From Trichobilharzia regenti (taxonomy: Eukaryota > Platyhelminthes > Trematoda > Strigeidida > Schistosomatidae), in the NCBI GenBank assembly GCA_944472135.2, contig OX235262.1, forward strand, positions 64,108,887 to 64,172,886: DNA of 64,000 nt. Reading direction: 5' to 3'. Below are positions 1-12,600 of this stretch, one piece after another. A program made the position numbers and the translations under genes. The notes below the pieces were generated by a model, which saw only the letters and a list, made by a program, of their open reading frames with translations, was not told the origin of the DNA and ran no database searches. Each line of letters begins with the position of its first letter. Within the stretch, counting starts at the first letter, position 1.

Positions 1-345
1 CTTAGGTCTTCAGCAGTACGTCTGTTCTCTGCAGTTTCTTTTTCACCTGCCTCTACGATCATCCATAACCTGTGATTTTCTCCTAACATGATTGCCTCCA
101 TATCACTCTTGGACGCCCAGACCCCTCACTTCCCATTTGACTTACACTCGAGAGCCTGATATACAATGTCGTTTAAGAGTGTCCTCAGTGTATACCTAAT
201 CCATCTCCATTCATATGTTGATATCTGTTGCTGTATAGGTTCGCAGTTGATTTGTTGGCAGAATTTCTCTTTGATTATTTTTTCCGGTCAATCATCTGAT
301 CTTCAGTAATGGAGCAGGGAAGGCTAGTGCTGGTAAAAGTCTTCA
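1..345 (-). mobile_element. RTE-clade LINE, 3'-end fragment
   Basis: The minus strand resembles the 3' end of the RTE-like LINE seen more fully at 34178-35165. Shared blocks on the plus strand include a GGCTTCAGCAGyACrTCT-type start, a TGATTTYCTCCATATCACTCTTGGACG-type block and a CATCTGATCTTCAGTA block. It is cut by the window edge and has no usable frame. Identity rests on comparison with the other copies in this window. Confidence 0.6.
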
Positions 346-748
346 TCAGGCAAATATGAATGTTTCTTGTGATACATTCTGTCTCTGGATTAGATACGGT
401 TATTTAAAATTACAGTCTTGATAGTTGTGCTGAATGCTGGAGATTTCCACACGGGTTTCACAGCGATAAACTCCTATCTTATCTTCCCGTTTGGAAACGA
501 CGGTGTCCAGAACAGGTAAGCGGGCGAGACGACTTCCCACCGGTTTCGATTATTATATGTTGTTATTGGTTAGTTATTTTTATCACTTCTCTCTACTCTA
601 CGTTCACCTGAAGTTATATCTGCACTGTCTATTCTACTAGATTTTTGTTTTTCGCGTGTATTTCTTCGAATTTGTGAGAAATGAGATAAAACATTGATTA
701 ATCGGAAACTTACTTAAGTAAAGAACTTTTTAATAAAAGTGAAGATAC
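346..748. other. no recognisable feature
   Basis: AT-rich sequence between an RTE tail and a hammerhead-SINE fragment. I see no gene or repeat unit. Confidence 0.5.
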
Positions 749-856
749 AGGATTTCATCATGAGCTGACATCGGTTAGAGAACCGTTGGAAAACTTGGGA
801 GTACTGGACATCTGTTTTGTCCGAGTTTGGAACCCTTCAGCAGTACGCACCCTCAA
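749..856 (-). mobile_element. hammerhead SINE, 3' arm only
   Basis: Partial copy of the tRNA-headed hammerhead SINE that is fuller at 36407-36785 and 47965-48240. Only the ribozyme and the 3' arm (minus-strand end GATGAAATCC) remain; the tRNA-like part is absent. Stem I (GTACTG, with CAGTAC at 841-846 on the plus strand) is intact. Confidence 0.75.
801..846 (-). ncRNA. hammerhead ribozyme-like motif, degenerate
   Basis: Read on the minus strand: stem I GUACUG, core CUGAAGG, stem II GUUCC/CGGAC, then AAAA instead of GAAA, a short stem III, UC at the cleavage position, and the CAGUAC closing strand. Position 3 is C as in a working hammerhead, but A9 and G12 are substituted, so activity is unlikely. 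Stem I is still a perfect 6-bp helix. Confidence 0.6.
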
Positions 857-2397
857 AAGATTGTAAGTGTTCTCTAATGAGGAGTTTCACTGTATAACTC
901 CGCAGTTGTGATTAGCCTCTTGATTTGTAGCAGTGCCGTAACTGATGCTAATTTGCAGTGTAATCTACTTTGAAATATTACTAAAAGTTTCAGTTTTTAT
1001 GAAGTCTAGTGATGCCAGATAAAATCGGATGGTTGTGGACTGGGTGGTCATTGTTAAAACGTCAATTTACAATCGTCAGGTGTAGAATACTTTAGATTTT
1101 CACTATGTCTGATAGTATCAGTGCACACTTCCGTCCTTTCTGTTTTGATAAAGTGAAATGATACTTTCGGCATATAATTTAAACTTTTTTTATTCGACAT
1201 AATCCCATACATTTTTTTACCTCATTTTATGAAAAGTAACTGGGTGGCAGTGCGATTTGGTGTGAACATAAATAACGATTATTTTATGTCTCGTGCATTA
1301 CAAAAATCGTATTCATCCTACCTGTTTATCTTCTCTGTTTCTCACACTTATCTCTGTCAAAGTTTATTTTTTTTAAGATCACTATCACCTTTAAAGTTAT
1401 AGCAAAAGTTTCAAATATACTAGATGACTATATGTTTCTTTAATTGGTCTGTTAGTCAGTTAGTTAGCTAATAAATACTCCTTGTTAGCGTTTTCACATT
1501 AACAGTGTAGACTTTTTGTTTGCTTATCCTTTTTTTTGTTCTATTTTTTCAAAACATAAATGTTTAAGTGCACAAGTGTATTCTAACATGTCTCCATTTG
1601 TGTTTCTTTATTTTTGTCTACTACAACATCAGAAAAAGCTTATTATTTTAAAACTTGATTAATTCATTCGGATGATTTTTAACGCTAGACATTTTATTCT
1701 ATTTTCCGCACTATGAAGATTACATAACTATGCAATTCTTCTCGTAAAAATGCGATGTACGAACTTAAAACAAACGTGAGAATTAGTAGAAACATAAGAG
1801 TTAATGTTATTTTCAAATAGATCACGACATACTACTTGTAAATAGTCTTCTTTTTCAAGAATGTAAAGTAGTTTAATATTCGTGTAAATGACATTTTCCC
1901 TATCCAGTTAACATGAATGAAACAATGGAAAACATTAATAAGGGAATCATTTTGTTTTACATTTCCTAAGATTCTCATTGAACTGATGATCGAGTATACA
2001 TGTTTGCACAGCACTAAACATCTGTTAGGAACATTACTGATATTTTTACTTCTGTGTTACCAGATAGTATGCACTGTCTAGTCTAGTTTAGTTTGAAAGA
2101 AAAGAAGGCCCTAGAAGTGAATGTCCTGAAAGATGCCTATCTTGCTAAACGAAGCCTGTCTAGAAATATTTATGAATAAGTATTGCAACATGTGTAAAGC
2201 AAAGCATCTTTTTTCATGATCCCGAAAAAAGGTCAAAAAAATCACTGGAAAAAGTCTTGTTAGTTGCCTTTTCAATCTTATTTTTCGTCACTGATGAGAA
2301 AATTTGTTTATTGATGTTCTACTTTTAATAGACAAAAGACCAGTAGTTCACTGACGAGTATCTTTTCGGTAAATTCATTTTCATAGCTGAACAATCG
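857..2397. other. AT-rich, no recognisable feature
   Basis: No coding signal or repeat family I recognise on either strand. Short open frames such as the one at 1832-2014 (minus) look random. Confidence 0.5.
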
Positions 2398-2420
2398 CAA
2401 ATATATATATATATATATAC
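2398..2420. repeat. (AT)n microsatellite
   Basis: About eleven uninterrupted AT units. Confidence 0.9.
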
Positions 2421-2798
2421 AGTTAGTAAGTTCAGATGAATTGGATATTGATATAAGAGGGTGTAACAAAAGTGGTGAGCTGTCATAAACGATTGTTAAT
2501 GAAGAGTTACGTAACAACATGAATAGTTTGATGACAGAGTTGTCCTTAAGGTGTACATGGAAACAAAATAATATACGGGATTACACAAGAGGTTTTAGTA
2601 GTTAGAAAAATAAGCATTCAAACAAAAATTAAACCAATCCAAGCAAACAAGAAAAAGTAAGTCAAATCAACAGAGTTGTTACCATGATAGTAGAAGTGGT
2701 TGAATAATTTTCTTTTGGATGCATAGTTCTGGTTCTTCCAAATGAATGCTTGGCTTCTGCAATGCAGAGAGGACGGAAACGTATTGTCTTTGGTAGGT

Positions 2799-2994
2799 TT
2801 TATTTTTTTTTATTTTTGATTACAGCTTGACTCCACACCGTATTTTTGGTACAAGTGTGGAATTTTCAGCATGGATATCGGTAGCCCAAAATTCGCAGGC
2901 CGACCATAGACATCAGGTGTGCGTCGGCGTTGGCTCGAACCCCGGACCATGTGCATGGTCGGCGATAGTCCTAACCACTGTGCCACCGACGCAC
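2799..2994 (-). mobile_element. tRNA-headed SINE (tail type 1)
   Basis: On the minus strand the copy starts GTGCGTCGGTGG, has box A-like and box B-like Pol III elements (GGTTCGA class, here GGGTTCGAGCC), a GACCATG-CA-CATGGTC-type hairpin where an anticodon arm would be, and a body ending in a GCTGTAATC block and an A/T-rich tail. It sits in the end of the PLE GIY-YIG region (3005 onward), so it inserted into that element. Sister copies lie at 5410, 15370, 25530 and 54500. Confidence 0.85.
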
Positions 2995-3004
2995 TTGTTG
3001 TTCA

Positions 3005-3830
3005 CTTTGTAGATTACTGTGGAGGAGGCGTTTGTTAAGATGAAATGACCAGTGATGACGAGATGTTCGATTATTGCACTTCCTTTCTGCAACCACACTG
3101 GATAGTGTTCTTTGACTCCATTCGACAAAGATCGTCAAACGACGGTATACCTGTCTGCACAGCAACAGGTGAACTTATATATACACACAGAAGTGGTCAG
3201 GTGCGAGATCTTGTCCTTTGGGTTCTGCAAATCAGCGGCGACTGGAGAAGACTACTCTCAATGTTCCCGCAAAGAAAGTTCTTCTTAATGAAGTGAAAAT
3301 TCTCCTCCTAAGGACATCACTGAGTAGGTCACCTTTGAAGTCGAGGTTCATATAAAGTATCTTATTTGGCATGGCTGGCGTCTGTTGCTTTCGGATTTTC
3401 TGTTTGATGTTTTTATCTACGAATCTTGGTGAATAACCGTTTTGTATGAAGATTTCTTTTGGAGAGTGGAGTACTTCTTCGAGAGTATCAGAGCTGCCGA
3501 TGCGTCGGCGCGAGTAGCAAGGGATCTAATTAGGTTTATTTTTCGACTGATTGATATCAGGCTGTAGAAGCTTGTCAGTTGGCTGTTCCATGTGGGTTTC
3601 CAATGGATCAACCTTCTTGAAGTTCCATCACTCTCCTGATCAGTTCAATAACAAGAAAAGGAATTTAGGATATCTTTTTCAATTTCAAGAGTAAGCTTTG
3701 TAGCTGGATGGCATTTGTTGAATATTTGTAGTAGCTGATTAAGGTCGTGACCATCTTCACAGATAACAAAGATGTCGTCCGCATATCTAGCATACACTCG
3801 GAAATTATCCTTCTCCTTTAGTTCGTTTTA
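3005..3830 (-). pseudogene. Penelope-like element: RT and GIY-YIG remnants
   Basis: Degenerate minus-strand coding region. Reading from 3830 down, there is an RT palm with ARYADDIFVICEDGHDLNQLL, then a conserved RT C-terminal part (SLATRADASAA, LEEVL-like, then GYSPRFVDKNIK), a linker (LYMNLDFKGDLLSDVL), and a GIY-YIG nuclease-like end (VKEHYPVWLQKG, then IIEHLVITGHF). This RT plus GIY-YIG order defines Penelope-like retroelements, whose product copies and integrates element RNA at nicked DNA. Several frameshifts and stops break the frame, including near 3645 and 3235. A SINE abuts the C-terminal end. The related GIY-YIG piece at 13380-13785 belongs to the same PLE type. Confidence 0.8.
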
Positions 3831-5214
3831 TTCCCATATCTGTTCTCGAATTACCTTATACACTGGAATGACATTTTCTCAGCAATTAATCCACTAATCT
3901 GTAGTTCTCTAGCCGCATAATATAAACAGTTTTACAGTTATTTACTGACTCATATTTTCCTATATAGTAGTAAGTAGTGGTAGTAGTAAGTGAATTTCAG
4001 TTCGCACATATTTTTTAACCATAAGTCATCAGCCCTTAGCTCTCAGTCATTTTGCCATAAACTTGCGAAATACTGGGGCCATATTTATATAGCCGTATAT
4101 ATCAACATTTCTGAAGTTTATGACAAGCGAAGGAAACTTGCTTCACTGTATACTCGAAAGACTTTTTAATATAAGATCGATGGTAGGCCTCTGAATACCT
4201 GGTAGATCATACGAAGGATGTGTTTTTGAGTAGTGGCCAGAGACAATGCAGCGATACATAAATGGCAAATGATTTGAATGGAAAGCGTTCCACACAATTC
4301 TACATCATTTTCTCTGAAGTTGATTAGAGGAATAGTTCACATCAGTCTTTGTGGAGATTGTATTCATTAATTCTGGTAGGTTTTATTACTGATTACTATA
4401 GGCAATATCATAGCAAATGGTGATGTAGGCTGGAACTACTAATAACTTCTCCAGAGATGAATCTTCAGTGTAACTTGGTAAAACCCTCTCCGCTTTCAGC
4501 TCCCGAAGATCGATTGTATGATTACGCGACTCAGTGCACAGTTAGTCATAAATTTATACTCTTGCCCTTGCTTCCGAAGCTGAAGAACAAAATTTTGGGC
4601 CCCATATTTAGAAGCTCGGATTAGTTGATAAATTTTAACTATCCTGCAAGTTTCAAAAGCGGGTTACCTGAAAATGATTTCAAGAGGACCTCAGTATTTA
4701 TCATGAGTCAGACAGTTTCACTTGCTATTCAATATGTTTTCTGGTGAACTGTTTGTTTTCAGTCCAACGACGATAAAAATATTAACACTTCTTATCATTC
4801 TTCCGACTAACTAATAAATGTCAGGCATTGAAGTATTCTAGATGACGAGATGGTGATATCTATAATAATGTTGCCAAATACGATAAATAACTGTATTACA
4901 ATCGACGAGCTCGAAATCTTGATCTAAGAAAACATTTCTTCAAATTGACTGAGATGAAGAATGGGGAATCAGCTGAAATATGTACATAATATGCCTGCGA
5001 AATATAGAAGCAGATAATAAAAAAATGAGTTGTTCAGTGACCAAAGATAAACATGAGTATTTCAGTTGATAGCGGTTACCATTCATTGTATGTATATTTC
5101 TGGTACATAGGAGTTACGAAAATACAAATAAGCTGGCAATAATTTGCAGGAGAATTACATCTTTCTTGGTGAAACTAAAAGTTTAGGTAGCTTATTGTTG
5201 TATTAATTATTATT
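3831..5214. other. unclassified; weak old coding trace on minus strand
   Basis: Mostly AT-rich. Between about 4130 and 4570 the GC content rises and the minus strand reads in short broken frames, which suggests an old transposon coding region, but I could not name a domain. Confidence 0.3.
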
Positions 5215-6235
5215 CCCTTGGAAAATAGGGCTTCAGAAGCACATATCCATTTTGTATGGTTCTCTGTGGTCCTCTTTCGTAGGCTTCATTATAGCCTATA
5301 AACATTCATATCCTCCCCCACATGATCTCTTCCATGTTACCCTAGGACGCTCAACTCTCCATTTCCCATTCGGGTTTTACTGCAGGATTTGTATGGTGTG
5401 TAATATCAGTTTTTTTTAATTATATGTTGACTTCACACAGTATTTCTAGATTAAGTTTGAAACTTTCAGCATGTCATATCGGTAGCCCAAATTTCGCAGG
5501 CTTAACACTGATATCGGCTGTGTGTCGGCCGGGGATCGAATCCCAGACCATATGCATGGTCGGTAAGCGTCTAACCACTGTGCCACGGACTCAATCAACG
5601 TTCTCAACAGTGTGCGTCCAGTGCATTTCCATTTCTTTCGGAATATCTGTTGATCAGTAGGTACTTATCAGGTTCGCACTCACAGTTCCTTGTCGCTTAT
5701 CCCATCTGGTCAACCACCTTATCTTTACCAAGGAGCTAAGACAGCTGTTGATAAACGTCTACACTGGTTTATAGTAATGCGGTAAGTCTGATAACGATAT
5801 AGAAGAAATGGCCTAACAACAGTGTTGAAAATCCGAATTTCGTTCTTTACGTTGAGTTAGTACAGAAGATTCGCAAACTGATTTCATAGTGATGCAGGTA
5901 TTCCCTGCTTTTCCGTGTCACCTGTAATTGAAACAATGCTTCCGAAATAAATGAAGAAAGTGATCTTCAAATTTCTCTTATCTACGGTGCTTGTCGCCGT
6001 TAGATAGGTATCATTATCACCTCTGTCTTCTTTATGTTTACTTAAAGTCATGTTTTCTATTCTTCTTTTTCCATCTTGTTGATTTTGGCCTGTAAGTCTT
6101 CGAGTCTGTGTGACACTATGTATATATCCCCAACAAAGCCCACATTTTCCGTGATCTTCGTATTGGTCTAACATATTCCTGTCTTCTCCTTACCCACAGT
6201 CCCCCACATAACTCAGTTCACCACAGTGAGGAATA
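5215..6235 (-). mobile_element. RTE-clade LINE 3' half, interrupted by a SINE
   Basis: Minus-strand RTE remnant. The plus strand begins with TTATTATT and an AATAGGGCTTC block, the reverse of the RTE tail at 34178, and continues through blocks matching the RT-to-3' end (CTTGTTGATTTTGGCCTGTAAG corresponds to the part just after the RT palm). A SINE at 5410-5590 splits it. All frames are broken. Confidence 0.7.
5410..5590 (-). mobile_element. tRNA-headed SINE (tail type 1), diverged
   Basis: Same layout as the copy at 2799-2994: poly-T on the plus strand, the body, then box B (GGGGATCGAATCC on the plus strand) and box A. It is nested in the RTE fragment. No target duplication is obvious. Confidence 0.8.
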
Positions 6236-7440
6236 TAGGAAGCTTAGTGACTGCAAGTAAAATGAAAGTCACACTAGACAATCCTTTTTATTTGACACAC
6301 AATGATATGGTGTTACAAACTGGATGATTTGTCGTAGCATATCTTATCTTACTTATCTCTCGCATCAGTGTTGCGTCACTTTTACTCAGCCTATTGGTTA
6401 ATGAACTGTACTTGAAACTATTTCACTGTGGATTATATCAAGTAGATATTCTTGTATGGAATAGTAATCTACCACGGAGTGAGAATTCTACGCTTACAAT
6501 GTACATTAGTCTGAAATATTACTAAAAAGAGTGGATTTGCTTGTAACCGCTCAGACTTCATTTGATTCTTCACGGAATGCACGTGTTATTGGTAACGGAT
6601 TCCAGACGATTTCGATCTGTAACTCAAAGAATAAGTTACAGACTTCTCTTTCTTATTTTTCCTTTAATAATTTGACCCGGCTTTCACGATGGTACTATCA
6701 CTTCAGGTTCCATTTCATATTCATCTTATTATATGAAGCTATTTCTGCCTATTGTTGTTGAAGTCACCTTCCATCGGTGTGTTTTTTAAATGCACATCAA
6801 TCAATTAAGTTTTTCTTTTAATTTTGTGAAATTTTTTCATGTTAAACCGTAATATAAACAAGGAGGCGACAGTGTTGTTTAAAATGATGCAATTAATAGC
6901 TGTGAAGCGCATTATTAAGAAATTTAACATTAATTGTCTGAAATAACATGGCACCGAATGTCAAAATTTACTTTTATAACAGAAAAAAGATCCAATGGCT
7001 GACCGTAAATGTAGACTATTAAAATGCGATTTATACAGGCGCCTCACTTGAAAGTCATTCCAACATTTTTAAAATCATGGAGATATTGAAATGCTTTTTA
7101 TTATTGTCATTATTTAAATATTTGGTGCTTTTCATTTCTTATATTTTTCATGGTAATAAAAACGTCTGTTTTTAAACATATGAGAGGAGAAATAAGTTAG
7201 CTACACAGAGTTCACTTATCTGAATTTTTACCTCTCAGAAGATCTACTTTCACCTTTAGTTTATACACACCCCGTGAACATCTTTCTTACAACTGAAGGC
7301 TGCCTTTATTTATCTTATGAATAAATAATGAGATGATCTAAAATTGCCAAGAATTTGTAGAGCTGTATTAGATGTTTATCGAAAGTGAGTAAAATTTGAA
7401 TAGGGGATAGGTTTCAAACACTGACTTTCGGAACACTAAC
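6236..7440. other. AT-rich, no recognisable feature
   Basis: I see no gene or repeat. The short frame at 6531-6761 has no family signature. Confidence 0.45.
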
Positions 7441-7880
7441 CTAGAAAAAATCTCCTCGGAAGCCCTGAAAACTAACCAAGAGACCGCGATGAACAAGCTA
7501 ATGTTGCTACTATAGAAGTTGAAAGATTAAGGAAAGGCACCTGTTAAACAAAATATAGACTACCTTGTCACAGCATCAAAGAAAGGTGACTTTAGCGTAT
7601 GGAAGAAATAAAGTGGAATCGTGCCTCTGTTCACTCCAAGCGAAATATTAGTTTGCATCATCCTGAAGAGACTGAAAAATTCTACGAACGGAAACATTCA
7701 CCAGGAATGGACTGAATTCGTGAAAAGCAAACCAAACACACTGTCAACCAACGGAGCTTAAGTCGGAAATTCAATCTTTGCTTCGACTTCATCTACTGCA
7801 AAAGACTTTAAATGGCGTCGACTATGAAGTGATTTGACAACATCTTCAGTACTGGTACTGCGTGATGCGGAACTAGTCAA
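7441..7880 (+). pseudogene. RTE-clade reverse transcriptase fragment
   Basis: Plus-strand remnant of the RT N-terminal half. Broken frames give LITASKKGDFSVWKK, then SGIVPLFTPSEILVCIILKR, matching the RTE pattern of IPKKGD, then NYRGITLL and a KVFNRIILNR motif, followed by a trace of the KDF (Y/F)xxAFDSVD region. Stops and frameshifts are frequent. The better preserved homologous stretch is at 63165-63615. Confidence 0.6.
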
Positions 7881-7974
7881 CTTCAACAATTCTGTGTCTA
7901 TTTAATATTAAGAAATAGTCACAGGAAACTTTATCACTTCTTTTTTATTATAAATTTATATTCAACTTGATGTC

Positions 7975-8312
7975 GTTAGTGTTTGATTATAGGACAAAAT
8001 TGTCTGGAGTTCCAGTGGGAAGTTTTGACCTGTGGATTTCACCCTGTCGGGAGTGAGTACACATACTTTCTGATGACAATAATTGATGGCCATGCTAAAA
8101 TCACGAATCAGTAATAATTCACTGGCCACTGGATCATGCCCCAGGGCTTGATTGGTTTTTGAACTTCCTTTGTAACTGAAAGTTCCTGGATTCGGAATCC
8201 GGGGGATGCGTATTGTCGATGAGTTTCAAACAGCTCTTCAGTACTCTATGGTTTTCAATGGTTCTCTAGCTTGTATCAATCCATGACCAAACTTGACATA
8301 AATTCATGTGTG
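7975..8312 (+). mobile_element. hammerhead SINE, diverged near-full-length copy
   Basis: Plus strand follows the order of the fuller copies: GGAAGTTTTGACC leader, a GAGTACACATACTTTCTGATGAC block, a tRNA-like part (CTTTGTAACTGAAAGTTCCTGGATTCGGAATCC carries the box B equivalent), then GGGGGATGCGTATTG, a collapsed ribozyme, and the 3' arm CAATGGTTCTCTAGC. The ribozyme core has lost stem II and GAAA. This is the oldest-looking copy in the window. Confidence 0.65.
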
Positions 8313-9254
8313 AATGAATACCATGATGTTTATGCCAACAGTCATACATTTGTAGACGAAAATTTAGGGGATAAAACACTCGAATCTTTTAGAAGAACTT
8401 GTCAACAATGAATTGTCACAGAAGCAAAAAGAGGAGATTTACAGCTGCTTTTTGTGAGTAATATTCTTATCTTAAAGATTGGTCATTTCGCCCTCTACTT
8501 AACATTCGACATGATTTTTCTGCTTCAAACTGAACATTCGAGCATGTTATAGGTGGCTTACATTATTTCAAACAGATTATTATTTTATTCTCTTATTGAT
8601 GTCTGCAAATTTATTTCATACCGTTGTAGTCTCAGCTGTAGCAAATTAGATATTTCACCGGTAGTTTTGTTTTCAGTTTTTAAATGTGTCTACAAAATGA
8701 CAGTGTATTTTTTTATATTCCAAACACTTCCTTTCTTTCCCACTGATATGTTTTCCTAACCGGTAGACAAAACATTGAAGTTTATACACTTTTAAGAAGT
8801 TTCGCTCTTTATTAGTGTGATTTTGATTGACAGAAAAACATGAGAATGTTTTTGGCGAAGTGAAACTCATAAACTTCATTTCTGACAAATGCTGTAACAC
8901 TTTAGTTTAGCTCAGTAATGACATAAAAACGTTAGTTAGTAACACATATAGCGATAACAGATAGGTTTCAGTAAACAAAAACAAATTAGACCTGACGTTT
9001 AAATTTTTTTATCCTCATTTTCTCTCTGGAAAATCTTCAATTATTATTACGTTTACTTAGCACTGTATACATTAAAGTTTGCTGAATATTTAATGACGGT
9101 GCGAATCCCTTTTCTGACTAGTCACAACAGTGTTAATAATGTCATTTTGTCTTAATCCCAGTACTGACCGTACATTATCTGTCAACCTTCGAATAATGAC
9201 GACTTAGCTAAAAGACCAAATTTCACCTTGCACTTTAAATTTCTTTCATATAGT
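8313..9254. other. no recognisable feature
   Basis: AT-rich sequence with short overlapping open frames near 8553-8900 that lack domain motifs. Confidence 0.45.
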
Positions 9255-9610
9255 TAAAGTGAAGTCTGTGAGTGCCACGAGTCAAGTAATGACTGTGAAT
9301 AGATACTCGTCAGTAAGGTCTATCTGCAAACTTGGTGGAAATGACGTTGTCTACAAGACTCAAACATGCTTAGTCATAGACATAATCAATGAACCATTCT
9401 GGCTACAAGTGATAGCAAGTGGGACTGCATTAAATACGTTGGTCTATAGCATTCAGATAGAGCTGTGAGTTATTATGGCATTAGTGATTTCCCAGTGACT
9501 AACCAATGTATCTGACGTAGTCCAACAAGAATTTAGTTCTAGTTTGAGTAGACCTTCAACAGTAGCAATGAGAAACACAAGCTTGAATTCTTCAGAAAAC
9601 ATAGTTTCCA
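9255..9610. repeat. unclassified repeat-like stretch with a 69-codon open frame
   Basis: Higher GC and less simple than its surroundings, with an open plus-strand frame 9259-9468 (MKSVSATSQVMTVNRYSS at its start). The sequence has the look of a piece of a dispersed element, but I found no second copy in this window and no motif in the translation. Function unknown. Confidence 0.3.
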
Positions 9611-12600
9611 TTTAGATTGTGGTTATACTTTATTGATGATTATTTTTAAAAACAAACTCCACATTTGAGCTGATATTTAATGAAATCTTGACTAATCATA
9701 CTCTGTAAGCTCGTGAAACTATTTCAGCTACATTGTCAGTAGATTGCTGTAACGTTATCTGGTCACGTTTCTGCAAGTAACTAGATGGTTATTCAGTTTA
9801 TCACAACTATTCCGATTAATGACTACAGACATGAGATGTAGGTGATGTATTATTTATTTAATAGTGTCATTGTACAATCCAATGAGAAAGTATAGAAAAG
9901 ACTTATACGCTTAAAATCTCATTATTCTTATTTGCACTGTTTGTAAAGCACCAATGGTTGAGATGTTTTAAAACTATATTGTAGATATGAAGTAACTATA
10001 CCTGCAATACATGAAATTCTAGCTGTGCTCAAAAGAGAGCACAAAGTAACACAACCATGAATACAGCCTGGAAAGTTTGTTGTTAACAATTTAGGCATTT
10101 GAGCTTACATGCTGAAATCGATTGAGTTGATGCGTTATTGCACTGAGTTTTCTAATTCTTTCTTCAGTTTCATTCCTTTCAGTATCTTTAGAACCTTATA
10201 CTGCCACTTGTTTGTTTTTTTGTCTTCTTTTATATAATCTTCTCTGCTTCATTATGGATAAAATCTATTTCGATAAAGTCTCACATTGTGATAGTGTATT
10301 TACTGATCAGTAAATAATGGAATTATGCTTTACCAGAGTGCACAAGTTCTCTTCTTATATTAATCTTCTCTGTTGACAAAATAGCTTGACATTAGAAATC
10401 AGAGTTGTCATACAGCAAAGATAATCTCTTCCCCATTTAGATTTTCTGTACTGTTATTATTAAGTGCTGAATTAAATTAATACGAATTGTTACCAGCTTT
10501 CACATAACTCTGTTTATTTCTTTACATTCCTCCGCTAAAATGTAAAAATACCCTATTCAGTTTACGTCAGGCTTTGTACACAGATTCCTCTTTATAAATT
10601 TGAGCACAGATAGAGGAAACATTTTTACAGAGTAATATGAACCCATTATATATGTCCAAACCAAGTTCACTTTTAACGGTTTGAAAATATTTGGGCATAT
10701 GAACCTATTCAATTTCGTCGGGTATCATCAGCTGCTTACAACCCATAGTATTTAGTAAAACCGGATAGAATAATATTTTAACATACATTTAGTTCATCAT
10801 CGTGAATCAATTCTCCAGTAAGTAATGCTGTAAGACAGTAGTAGTGAAACAAAGCTTGAGGCTCAGAGGTTGTTTCAGATTGTTAGTATGTATATATATA
10901 CATATTGTAAAAGGAAGTTTTCTCGTAAATAATGAACAGTTTTGTTGTTATGGTGGTGATAAGTCAGTAGTGATTGAGTTATCAGAGATAATAAAATACC
11001 TTAATTCGAACTTCTAAGGTTGAAAAATCAAATTTAGTGTGCATGAAGTTAAATGAAAAGATGATGTAATATAGTGTGCAGGATTAAAAGTATCAAAAAT
11101 AAAGTCTGACATGAAAGTTAAGCGAAGAATATTGTGGGGGGTGGGGTGGGTGGAGGTTGAAATAAAATGATGAAATGAAAAGATGAAGCGTTACTTAAGA
11201 CAAGCTATCAGTCGTATTATTGCAATAGCTTAAGCAAACCAAAGAATACTTAAGTTGTTCTTTCTGTAAGTAGTTTCGATCAGGTTTTTGGTAATTGACG
11301 ACTTCCAACTATTCAGTCTCTTTATCAACGGCTCATTGATACATGTTCAAAGAATCTGATATTGGCCCTTATTTCCGTTCTGTTAATGTTGCTTTCAATT
11401 GTCTAAATCAGTTCACGTGTTTCTGCAGCTGTAGTTACATTTTATTTTATTTCACCATTACTGTGTTACAACACTAGTTACTGGGAGACTGGTTCAAACT
11501 ATGTTAAACCTGTATTATCCCTGGTTTTATCAAATATTCTAGGTTGCACACAGATGATGATAACCGACAAAATAAAATGGGTCCATATTATTCTTCACTA
11601 ATGATTGTTTTACCTCTCTACTCGTATCTCCTGATCATAATTAGTCAGGTGAATACATACAGTCACTTGCAATGAACATCAGTCAGAGTATATCATAATA
11701 TTAAACCTAATCTTAATGACTGCCAATTCATTAAAAAATTTGAATGTGTAAAGTAAAACCCACAAAAATCATGCGTCTGAAATGTAATTATTATTCACAG
11801 CATTGACTGTCAACTATAGTAACTATGATACAATTTAGATTTATGATAAAGCTACTAGGATGACTAAAAATGATTCATCCGAGTCATCCATATGAGATAT
11901 TACTGAATTTCATGTGTATTTGTGGACGAAAACTTATAGTATCTTCAGTACTAAAATCTTCATGTTTTTTCCAATTAGAAGGATTTTTAATCCGTCAACT
12001 TGGATGATAATGTTGTAAAGCGGTAATAAATCTAAATTTTGTCAAGCCTCATTTGCTCATTTTACGGTAAAAAAAAATAATCCCATAAATCGTAGTGTTT
12101 TAAAATCTTACCTGTTAGGGAGCCTAAATTAGTTTTTTTAGAGACATTGTAGAAGTTTATGTTACTGCTTCGTTTCATTTGGGTGAATTTACTAGAACCT
12201 AGCTCTGGTCAAGATTAAATTAGGCAGTTTTGGGGTGTCACATATATATAAATATTTGCAGTAGATGAATAATAAGTCAATTGGAATGGTTAGGTGGGAT
12301 GCGATGAATCATCTAAAATGGCTTCTTACTTTTCTCTCTGCCGAATGACCACTATCAACTGATTACAAAAAAATGAAGCTTCGGATAGTTCTTATCTTTC
12401 CTTTACCAAACCGTGGTGGAAGATGTTGAGTAGCATGTTAGGTAAGCTGTCTTGTAGTACACTCAACATAACTATCTCCAAAGAAGCATCTGAATCGATA
12501 ATTATGCATAGATGTGACAGAGCTACCTAACTTTTCTTTCGTCTAAGTCTCAATTATTCGCTGACTAGGAAATGACAGTCACATGTTTGCTGAGTTTATA

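Noticed and set aside
11134..11156. G-quadruplex candidate
   Set aside because: Runs are G6, G4, G3, G2, G2; a regular three-tier structure needs a bulge, so this is weak.
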